A DNA stretch of 7,102 bases from Lichenicoccus sp964235615 (GTDB lineage: Bacteria; Pseudomonadota; Alphaproteobacteria; Acetobacterales; Acetobacteraceae), in assembly GCA_964235615.1 (NCBI GenBank), contig CAXSEE010000215.1:1-7102 (forward strand). Direction: 5' to 3'. How positions within the stretch are numbered: position 1 is the first letter of the stretch; every line of letters begins with the position of its first letter. A program made the translations under genes and the position numbers. The notes beneath the pieces were generated by a model. It made no database searches, had not been told where the DNA came from, and saw only the letters and a list, made by a program, of their open reading frames with translations. Of this stretch, positions 1 to 5,675 are shown piece after piece.

Positions 1-2
1 CC

Positions 3-119
3 CACGCGATCAGGCTCCTGCAGGACCAGGCGCCGTCACTCGTGCGCGACCATTTCGGGATCGAGGACGACGGCAGTTTCGCACTCGATGTCATGACCGC
101 GGTGACGGTGGCCGGCTGA
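3..119 (+). CDS. C-terminal fragment of an unrecognised protein
   Basis: An open frame runs in from the left edge and stops at TGA 117-119, giving about 38 residues that end in DVMTAVTVAG. Third positions are mostly G or C, as in the genuine genes of the window, so it is probably the tail of a real gene. No catalytic motif or domain is recognisable in so short a piece. An alternating acidic and hydrophobic tail of this kind could belong to many folds, a methyltransferase among them, but that is only a guess. It is separated from the next gene by roughly 120 bases, so it may or may not belong to the same transcript as the FkbH/ACP pair. Confidence 0.55.
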   Translation, partial: HAIRLLQDQAPSLVRDHFGIEDDGSFALDVMTAVTVAG

Positions 120-241
120 ACCGCACCAGGGTAACGCCGCTTCCGGGTAGCAGCCCTGCGAGCACCGCCGCCCGCTCGATGCGCGCAACTCGATCGTGTC
201 GATCGGCCGGACCTCATCCGCAATCGGTTGACAGTCATGCC

Positions 242-2185
242 ATGGCTGCGGAAACTGCAACGTTCCGCTTCGGGGATGACATGCCGAAACCTGTCCTGGC
301 CTGGCTTCCCGAAGCCCGCGATTTTGCCGCGCGCATCAAGCGGCTCGAGGCCGACGAGACTTCGGATTGGGCCGAACTGGTGTCGCTGGCCAACCTGCGT
401 CTGGACTTCCTGCGCACCGGCCGGCTCGACGCCATCCTGCGACGGGATTTCCCCGAGGCACCCCCATCCGGGCTGCCGACGCGCCCGGTACGGCTGGCGA
501 TCCTCGGATCGTCCACGACGGTGCATCTGCCGGCACCGATCCGGATCGCCGCCCTGCGCCGCAACATCCATGTGACCATCCACGAGGGTGAGTATGGCCA
601 GTACCAGCAGGAACTTGCCGACGTCGATACCGAGCTGCACCGGTTCCGTCCCGACGTCGTGCTGCTTGCCTTCGACGCCCGCCATCTCACCGCCGGTCTC
701 GATGCGATGGCCGATGCCGCCGGCGCCGAGGCCGCCCTGGATGCGGCGCGCGACAGGATGCGCCGATGCTGGACGCTGGCACGCGAGACGCTCGGTGCCA
801 CGGTGATCCAGCAGACCGTGCTGCCGGTGCTGCCGCCCCTGCTCGGCAGCAACGAGCAGCGTCTGTGCGGATCGCCGGCCCGCCTGATCGCCCGGCTCAA
901 CGCCGCCCTCCGCGCCGACGCCGACGCGGCCGGCGTGCATCTTCTGGCCATAGACGAAGCGGCCGGCCAGCATGGCGTCGCGGAGTGGCATGACCCGGTG
1001 CTCTGGCATCGCGCCAAGCAGGAGGTCAGCCCGGTGGCCGGCCCGGTCTATGGCGATCTGGTCGGGCGCCTGCTGGCCGCGTTGCAGGGCCGCTCGGGAA
1101 AATGCCTGGTGCTCGACCTGGACAACACGCTCTGGGGCGGCGTGATCGGCGACGACGGGCTGGAAGGCATCGTCATAGGGCAGGGCTCGGCACTGGGCGA
1201 GGCGTTCCTGGCTGTGCAGCACTATGCGAAATCATTGGCCCAGCGCGGCGTGATCCTCGCGGTCTGCTCGAAGAACGACGAGGCCAATGCGCGGTTGGCG
1301 TTCGAGAAGCACCCCGAGATGCTGCTGCGCCGCTCCGATATCTCCTGCTTCGTCGCCAACTGGGACGACAAGGCGACCAACCTGCGCCGGATCGCCCGCG
1401 AGCTGAACATCGGCATCGACAGCCTGGTGTTCCTCGATGACAACCCGTTCGAGCGCAACCTGGTACGCGGCGAACTGCCGGAAGTCGCGGTGCCGGAGAT
1501 CCCCGACGACGATCCCGCGCTGATGCCCGGCATCCTGGCCGCTGGTGGCTATTTCGAGAGCGTCTCGATCACCGACGAGGATCGCGCCCGCACCGCGCAA
1601 TATGCGGCCAACACCGAGCGCGCGGCGGCGATGGATGCGTCGGCCACCGACCTGCCGGGTTATCTGCGCTCGCTGGAGATGAAGCTGGTCTGGCGCCGGT
1701 TCGACCGCATCGGCCTCGGCCGGATCGTCCAGCTCGTCAACAAGACCAACCAGTTCAACCTGACCACCCGTCGCCGCACCGAGGAGCAGGTGCTGGCGGT
1801 CATGGCCGATCCGAAGTCGTTCGGCTTGCAGATCCGCCTGGTCGACCGGTTCGGCGACAACGGCATCATCGCCATCGTCATCGGCCACGTGGATGCGGCG
1901 TGGGAGTGCCGCATCGACACCTGGCTGATGTCCTGCCGGGTGCTCGGCCGCGGCGTCGAGGAGGCGACATTGGCGCTGCTGGCAGATCAGGCGCGTGCGC
2001 TGGACGGGGTCGCCCTGGTCGGCGAATACCTGCCCACCGCCAAGAACGCCATGGTCTCGGGCCATTACGAGAAGCTCGGCTTCACGCGGTCGGCTGAGCT
2101 GGCGGACGGCGGCCATCTCGCCCGCCTGGCGCTGGACGGCTTCGCCGCAGGGGAGAGCTTCATGACCATCGTCGAAGGGGAATGA
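242..2185 (+). CDS. FkbH-like HAD-IIIC family protein (SGNH-like, HAD phosphatase and GNAT-like regions)
   Basis: A 647-residue protein. Residues about 85-200 resemble the SGNH-like N-terminal part of FkbH proteins (LAILGSSTTVHL). The HAD core carries all four motifs: D292-L-D294-NTLWGG, S343 in VCSKND, K377 in NWDDKATNL and D399-D400 in FLDDNPFER. A GNAT-like C-terminal region includes NKTNQFNLTTRR (500-511) and EYLPTAKNAM (from 595). Characterised FkbH-type enzymes dephosphorylate 1,3-bisphosphoglycerate and attach the glyceryl unit to an acyl carrier protein as a thioester. The ACP gene 18 bases downstream fits that partner exactly. The start is uncertain. The frame is open from ATG 179, but codon use before 242 looks non-coding. 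ATG 242 has no clear ribosome site. ATG 281 follows GGGGA at 272-276 and is a real alternative. Family membership is secure; the product it serves is unknown. Confidence 0.9.
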   Translation: MAAETATFRFGDDMPKPVLAWLPEARDFAARIKRLEADETSDWAELVSLANLRLDFLRTGRLDAILRRDFPEAPPSGLPTRPVRLAILGSSTTVHLPAPIRIAALRRNIHVTIHEGEYGQYQQELADVDTELHRFRPDVVLLAFDARHLTAGLDAMADAAGAEAALDAARDRMRRCWTLARETLGATVIQQTVLPVLPPLLGSNEQRLCGSPARLIARLNAALRADADAAGVHLLAIDEAAGQHGVAEWHDPVLWHRAKQEVSPVAGPVYGDLVGRLLAALQGRSGKCLVLDLDNTLWGGVIGDDGLEGIVIGQGSALGEAFLAVQHYAKSLAQRGVILAVCSKNDEANARLAFEKHPEMLLRRSDISCFVANWDDKATNLRRIARELNIGIDSLVFLDDNPFERNLVRGELPEVAVPEIPDDDPALMPGILAAGGYFESVSITDEDRARTAQYAANTERAAAMDASATDLPGYLRSLEMKLVWRRFDRIGLGRIVQLVNKTNQFNLTTRRRTEEQVLAVMADPKSFGLQIRLVDRFGDNGIIAIVIGHVDAAWECRIDTWLMSCRVLGRGVEEATLALLADQARALDGVALVGEYLPTAKNAMVSGHYEKLGFTRSAELADGGHLARLALDGFAAGESFMTIVEGE

Positions 2186-2203
2186 AATGCCAGGGATAGT
2201 GAA

Positions 2204-2449
2204 ATGAACGACGCCGAGATCTATGCCGGGCTGACAGAGGTGTTCCACGACGCGTTCGGCGACGACAGCCTGGTGCTGACCGCGCAGACCGCGGCCGACC
2301 AGGTGAAAGGCTGGGACTCCGTCAAGATGGTCACCATCATCCTCGGCGTGGAGCAGCATTTCGACGTCAAGCTGCGCTCGCGCGAGGTGGACAAGCTCAA
2401 GAATGTCGGTGATCTCGCGGAATTGGTGAAAATCAAGAAGGCAGCCTAG
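2204..2449 (+). CDS. Acyl carrier protein paired with the FkbH-like enzyme
   Basis: An 81-residue acidic protein of normal ACP length. The phosphopantetheine attachment site is S39 in the GWDSVKM motif, close to the position expected for the family, followed by helix residues resembling other carriers (GVEQHF) and an amphipathic C-terminal helix. The motif is GWDS rather than the ADSLD/DSLDTVE type typical of the fatty-acid ACP, so this is probably a dedicated carrier and not the housekeeping AcpP. AGGGA at 2192-2196 lies seven bases before the ATG. The short gap to the FkbH-like gene implies co-transcription, and the likely cargo is a glyceryl or other three-carbon thioester made by that enzyme. 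The cargo is inferred from family knowledge and is not visible in the sequence. Confidence 0.9.
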   Translation: MNDAEIYAGLTEVFHDAFGDDSLVLTAQTAADQVKGWDSVKMVTIILGVEQHFDVKLRSREVDKLKNVGDLAELVKIKKAA

Positions 2450-2454
2450 ACTTC

Positions 2455-2474
2455 CCGGGAGACTGAACTCCCGG
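2455..2474 (+). promoter_or_regulatory. Intercistronic hairpin between the ACP gene and proA
   Basis: CCGGGAG (2455-2461) and CTCCCGG (2468-2474) form a perfect seven-base-pair stem around the six-base loop ACTGAA. It fills much of the 37-base gap between the ACP stop and the proA start. No T run follows, so it is not a classical intrinsic terminator. It could be an mRNA processing or stability element, or a weak attenuator separating the accessory pair from the housekeeping genes. The proA ribosome site (AGGA, 2478-2481) lies just beyond the stem and stays outside it. Confidence 0.45.
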
Positions 2475-2486
2475 ACCAGGACGACC

Positions 2487-3767
2487 ATGAGCGCTGCGTT
2501 CAACCAGCCGGATCCCCCAGAAGCCGCGGAAGCCGCCCTGGTGGCGATGGCCTCGGCGGCGCGCGCGGCGGCGCGCATCCTGGCCGGGTCCAGCGAAGCG
2601 ACCCGCAACCTTGCCTTGGCCGAAGCGGCGGCGGCGCTGCGTCGTGAAGCGGAGGCGGTCCTCGCCGCCAACGCCCAGGACCTCGACGCCTCGACCGCCA
2701 ATGCCGCCTTCCGCGACCGGCTGATGCTGACGCCGGCGCGCGTCGAGGCGATGGCGGCCGGGCTGGAGGCGGTGGCGGCATTGCCGGACCCGCTCGACCG
2801 CACGCTCGCCGAGTGGACCCGGCCGAACGGGCTGCGCCTGCGACGCGTGCCGACCCCGATCGGCGTCATCGGCATGATCTACGAGAGCCGGCCGAATGTC
2901 GGCGCCGATGCCGCCTCCATCTGCCTGAAATCCGGCAATGCGGTGATCCTGCGCGGCGGTTCCGAGAGCCTGCGCAGCGCGCGCGCGATCCATGCCGCCA
3001 TGACCGCCGGCCTGCGCGCCGCAGGACTGCCGGAAGCCTGCGTGCAGATCGCCCCCGACGCCGACCGCGCCCATGTCGCGGCCATGCTGGGTGCCGCCGG
3101 GCTGATCGACCTGATCATCCCGCGCGGCGGCAAGTCCCTGGTCGAGCGTGTGCAGCGCGAGGCGCGTGTGCCGGTGCTGGCCCACGCCGAAGGGCTCTGC
3201 CATACCTATGTCGATGGCGAGGCCGATCCCGACATGGCGCGCGCCATTGTTGCCAACGCCAAGATGCGGCGGACCGGCATCTGCGGCGCCACCGAGACGC
3301 TGCTGATCGATGCCGCCTGCGCCGCTGCCCTGTTGCCGCCGATCATCGCCGACCTGCGCGCCCTCGGCTGCGATTTCCGCGCCGATGCGGCGGCCCGCGC
3401 GATCGTGCCGGATCTGCCGGCGGCTATCGGCCGCGACTTCGACACCGAGTGGCTGGACGCCGTGCTGTCCGTCGCCGTGGTCGAGGGCGTGGAAGGCGCG
3501 CTGTCGCATATCGCCCGCCACGGCAGCGCCCATACCGAGGCGATCGTCACCGCGAGCGAGACCGTCGCCCGCCGCTTCCTGAGCGGCACCGACAGCGCCG
3601 TGGTCATGTGGAACAGCTCGACGCAGTTCTGCGACGGCGGCGAGTTCGGCTTCGGCGCCGAGATCGGCATCTCGACCGGACGCATCCACGCGCGCGGCCC
3701 GGTCGGACTGGAGCAGCTCACCTGCTACCGCACCGAGGTGATTGGGCAGGGGCAGGTACGGCCTTGA
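2487..3767 (+). CDS. proA: Gamma-glutamyl phosphate reductase (glutamate-5-semialdehyde dehydrogenase)
   Basis: The enzyme performs the second step of proline synthesis from glutamate: NADPH-dependent reduction of gamma-glutamyl phosphate to glutamate-5-semialdehyde in the cytosol. The 426-residue protein has the family's usual length plus a slightly longer Ala-rich N-terminus. Visible landmarks are ESRPNV (133-138), the LRGGSE segment soon after, the catalytic cysteine C266 in RRTGICGATETLL, and the characteristic C-terminal FGAEIGISTGRIHARGPVGL segment. The start at ATG 2487 is supported by AGGA at 2478-2481. The glutamate 5-kinase gene proB, which makes its substrate and often sits nearby, is not in the window; the FkbH/ACP pair is immediately upstream instead. 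nadD follows after 52 bases. Confidence 0.97.
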   Translation: MSAAFNQPDPPEAAEAALVAMASAARAAARILAGSSEATRNLALAEAAAALRREAEAVLAANAQDLDASTANAAFRDRLMLTPARVEAMAAGLEAVAALPDPLDRTLAEWTRPNGLRLRRVPTPIGVIGMIYESRPNVGADAASICLKSGNAVILRGGSESLRSARAIHAAMTAGLRAAGLPEACVQIAPDADRAHVAAMLGAAGLIDLIIPRGGKSLVERVQREARVPVLAHAEGLCHTYVDGEADPDMARAIVANAKMRRTGICGATETLLIDAACAAALLPPIIADLRALGCDFRADAAARAIVPDLPAAIGRDFDTEWLDAVLSVAVVEGVEGALSHIARHGSAHTEAIVTASETVARRFLSGTDSAVVMWNSSTQFCDGGEFGFGAEIGISTGRIHARGPVGLEQLTCYRTEVIGQGQVRP

Positions 3768-3819
3768 GGCAGATAAGGCGCTGAGTCCCTCTCTGCCGCC
3801 GACCGGCGACAGGCGGCGG

Positions 3820-4389
3820 ATGCGCATCGGCCTGCTCGGCGGCTCGTTCAACCCGGCGCACCAGGGCCATCTGCAAGTGGCTCGTCGCGCGCTGGCGCAG
3901 CTTCGTCTGGACCAGGTCTGGCTGCTGGTCTCGCCCGGCAACCCGCTCAAGCCGGCCGCCGGCATGGCCCCGCTTCGGGAGCGTCTGGCCGGGGCGCGGA
4001 AGATCGCCGACGGCCGCCGGATCATCGCCACCGACATCGAACGCCTGCTGCACACCCGCTATACCGTCGATACGCTCGCCGCCCTGCGCCGGCGCTTCCC
4101 GAACGTCGGCTTCGTCTGGCTGATGGGAGCGGACGGCCTGGCCGACCTGCCGCGCTGGCGCCGCTGGCAGCGGATCGTGCGGCTCGTTTCGTTTGCCGTG
4201 CTGCCAAGGCCCACCTACAATCGGGCAGCATTGGCGGGAAAAGCGGCGGTGCGGCTGAAGGCGGCGCGCCGGCCGGCCCGCGAGGCCCCCATATTGGCGA
4301 TGCGGGATGCGCCAAGCTGGATCTTCCTGCCGGCACCGCAGAACGATATATCGGCAACCGCGTTGCGCGAACGAAGCAGGCAGGCCTGA
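3820..4389 (+). CDS. nadD: Nicotinate-nucleotide adenylyltransferase
   Basis: It transfers AMP from ATP to nicotinate mononucleotide, giving deamido-NAD, the penultimate step of NAD synthesis. From ATG 3820 the protein has 189 residues, normal for the family. It opens with the nucleotidyltransferase signature GGSFNPAHQGH (residues 7-17, with H14 and H17 forming the HxGH-type pair). It then shows RYTVDTL, GADGLADLPRWRRW and, near the end, the ISATALRERS version of the ATP-binding ISSTxIR motif. ATG 3820 is preferred because the family motif begins within a few residues of it and AGGCGG (3811-3816) precedes it. An in-frame TTG at 3742 would add 26 low-complexity residues and overlap the end of proA by 26 bases. 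Confidence 0.95.
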   Translation: MRIGLLGGSFNPAHQGHLQVARRALAQLRLDQVWLLVSPGNPLKPAAGMAPLRERLAGARKIADGRRIIATDIERLLHTRYTVDTLAALRRRFPNVGFVWLMGADGLADLPRWRRWQRIVRLVSFAVLPRPTYNRAALAGKAAVRLKAARRPAREAPILAMRDAPSWIFLPAPQNDISATALRERSRQA

Positions 4390-4409
4390 ACAGTTGGAAC
4401 GGGCGACAC

Positions 4410-4414
4410 AGGAG
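4410..4414 (+). promoter_or_regulatory. Strong ribosome binding site upstream of rsfS without a canonical start codon after it
   Basis: AGGAG is a near-consensus Shine-Dalgarno sequence. No ATG, GTG or TTG in any frame occurs at a usable distance behind it. What does occur, five and eight bases downstream, are two ATC codons (4420 and 4423) in the rsfS frame. The reading frame is open from there to the first canonical start, GTG 4471. This suggests an ATC start for rsfS, or a start codon altered by mutation. Confidence 0.5.
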
Positions 4415-4470
4415 AGTTCATCATCGCCAGGAAGCCCCCCGCAGACACCATCAAGCCGCCGCGTTCGGCG

Positions 4471-4992
4471 GTGATCGAGGCATCCCGTCCCAGGAAGGCC
4501 CCGGCTCCGACGCAGGCGGCACTGGCAGAGGCCGCGCGCGCACCCGGCACGCCGCGCAAGAAGGCAGCCGCCGCGGGTCCGCGCAAGCGTATCGCCAAGC
4601 GCGTGCCGATCGAGCCGGAGTTGCTGCAGCGCTGCACCGACATCATCACCACCAGCCTTGAGGACGACAAGGCGGAGGAGGTCGTGGTGCTGGACCTGAC
4701 CGGCCGCGCCTCGTTTGCCGACCGCATGGTCATCGCCACCGGCCTCGCCGACCGCCAGATCAGCGCGATGGCCACCCATCTCGAGGAGAAGCTCAGCGAG
4801 GCCGGGCTCAAGCGGGTGCTGATCGAAGGCGCGGGCGGTTCCGACTGGGTGCTGATCGACGCCGGAGACATCATCGTGCATCTGTTCAAGCGCGAGGCAC
4901 GCGCCCTCTATGCGCTGGAGCGCATGTGGGGATCCGAGCTCGACGAACTTCCTGGCGACCAGGACGGGCCGGGCGACATAACTCAGGTCTGA
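4471..4992 (+). CDS. rsfS: Ribosomal silencing factor RsfS (Iojap/DUF143 family)
   Basis: RsfS binds ribosomal protein uL14 on the large subunit and blocks joining to the small subunit when nutrients are scarce. Residues about 50-155 match the family throughout: VVVLDLTGRASFADRMVIATG, then LADRQISAMATHLEEKL, then a SDWVLIDAGDIIVHLF segment and YALERMWG. Ahead of the domain lies an extension of about 45 residues rich in Ala, Pro, Lys and Arg, giving 173 residues against the usual 105-130 or so. The first canonical in-frame start is GTG 4471, but no ribosome site precedes it. The good AGGAG at 4410-4414 points to ATC 4420 or 4423 as the actual start, adding 16-17 residues of the same basic, Pro-rich character. 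rlmH begins four bases after the stop, so the two are almost certainly co-translated. Confidence 0.93.
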   Translation: MIEASRPRKAPAPTQAALAEAARAPGTPRKKAAAAGPRKRIAKRVPIEPELLQRCTDIITTSLEDDKAEEVVVLDLTGRASFADRMVIATGLADRQISAMATHLEEKLSEAGLKRVLIEGAGGSDWVLIDAGDIIVHLFKREARALYALERMWGSELDELPGDQDGPGDITQV

Positions 4993-4996
4993 CCGG

Positions 4997-5452
4997 ATGC
5001 GCCTGCTGGCGATCGGCAAGGCCAGGCATGGTCCCGAGCAGGTTCTGTTCGACCGCTACGCCAAGCGGCTGCGCCCGGCGCTCGAGCTGACCGAACTGGC
5101 CGAGGCGCGCGGCACGGCCGTCGAGATCAAGCGCCGCGAGGGTCAGGCGCTGCTGGCGGCGCTGCCGGCGGGTGCATTTCTGGTGGCACTCGATGAAGGT
5201 GGCGAGCGGCCCGGCAGCCTCGCGTTCGCGACCCTGCTGGAAGACTGGCTCGGCCGCTCGAAGCCGCTCTGCTTCGTCATCGGCGGTGCCGAGGGCCTGG
5301 ATCAGGCACTTATCGATCGTGCCGAGCGGACGTTATCGCTCGGTCCGCTGACCTGGCCGCATATGCTGGTGCGTGTGTTGCTCGCCGAGCAGCTCTATCG
5401 CGCCCGCTCGATCGCGGCTGGTCATCCCTATCATCGGGCAGGGCGACCTTAG
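4997..5452 (+). CDS. rlmH: 23S rRNA (pseudouridine-1915-N3)-methyltransferase
   Basis: RlmH is a SPOUT-class methyltransferase that uses S-adenosylmethionine to methylate N3 of pseudouridine 1915 in helix 69 of 23S rRNA, acting on assembled 70S ribosomes. The 151-residue product is of normal length. It starts with MRLLAIGK and carries LVALDEGG and the trefoil-knot cofactor loop FVIGGAEGLD (around residues 93-102). It then carries LTWPHMLVRVLLAEQLYRA and the nearly invariant GHPYHR (142-147), followed by only four further residues. Its ATG lies four bases after the rsfS stop, reproducing the well-known rsfS-rlmH pair. No strong intrinsic terminator is evident after the stop; the next gene is 223 bases away and has its own candidate promoter. 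Confidence 0.97.
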   Translation: MRLLAIGKARHGPEQVLFDRYAKRLRPALELTELAEARGTAVEIKRREGQALLAALPAGAFLVALDEGGERPGSLAFATLLEDWLGRSKPLCFVIGGAEGLDQALIDRAERTLSLGPLTWPHMLVRVLLAEQLYRARSIAAGHPYHRAGRP

Positions 5453-5551
5453 GGTCCGAAGCGAAAAGTAGAACCATGGCGGCCAGAGAGTGCAGTTCGG
5501 CGCGCTGCCGGGAAATCCAGCCCGAGCCTAGCACCGACACCGTTATTATTA

Positions 5552-5581
5552 TTGAGATACTGACGCATCGTTACTGATATT
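5552..5581 (+). promoter_or_regulatory. Candidate sigma-70-type promoter for the glycoside hydrolase gene
   Basis: TTGAGA (5552-5557) matches five of six -35 consensus bases, and GATATT (5576-5581) matches four of six at -10, with an 18-base spacer. It lies in the only clearly AT-rich patch of the window (about 5541-5600), which opens with a short TTA repeat at 5543-5553. The leader to the hydrolase ATG would be close to 90 bases. The boxes were picked by eye and other alignments are possible. Confidence 0.4.
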
Positions 5582-5600
5582 GATTTTGTCTGACAAATCA
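5581..5600 (+). promoter_or_regulatory. Near-palindromic dyad, possible operator
   Basis: TGATTTTGTCTGACAAATCA pairs TGATTT with AAATCA and, allowing one unpaired T, GTC with GAC. It sits directly after the candidate -10 box, where the transcription start would be, a normal place for a repressor site. The regulator is not in the window and I do not recognise the half-site. Confidence 0.35.
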
Positions 5601-5675
5601 GATTACCTGCCGCCGCGCGCACAGACGCGCCGGGCGGGGCCGCAGGGCCTCAACCGTATAGAGCAGGAGGAAACC

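Noticed and set aside
191..205. CGATCG-TGT-CGATCG hairpin
   Set aside because: CGATCG is common in GC-rich alphaproteobacteria and is itself palindromic, so the short stem may well be chance.
179..241. Extension of the FkbH-like protein to ATG 179
   Set aside because: The 21 codons lack the G/C third-position bias of the gene, match nothing expected of the family, and have no ribosome site before them.
228..256. Perfect -35-like TTGACA at 228-233 as a promoter for the FkbH-like gene
   Set aside because: The stretch at the right spacing (GAAACT and neighbours) is a poor -10, and the promoter would overlap the likely start codon at 242.
1232..2875. Very long minus-strand open frame (547 codons) opposite the FkbH-like, ACP and proA genes
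   Set aside because: It spans three well-identified plus-strand genes and their gaps; long antisense frames are expected in GC-rich codon-biased DNA, and the translation shows no known domain.
3742..3819. TTG 3742 as the nadD start, overlapping proA
   Set aside because: The added residues are not family-like, and ATG 3820 begins immediately before the conserved nucleotidyltransferase motif.
2433..4055. Long minus-strand open frame opposite proA and nadD
   Set aside because: It is antisense to two genes with intact family motifs and has a low-complexity translation.
5476..5577. Small open frame of 33 codons starting MAARECSS in the rlmH-hydrolase gap
   Set aside because: No clear ribosome site, no family resemblance, and it overlaps the candidate promoter; it is likely to be chance.
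5580..5675. Upstream TTG 5580 as the hydrolase start
   Set aside because: It would bury the export signal inside the protein and ignore the consensus AGGAGG just before ATG 5676.
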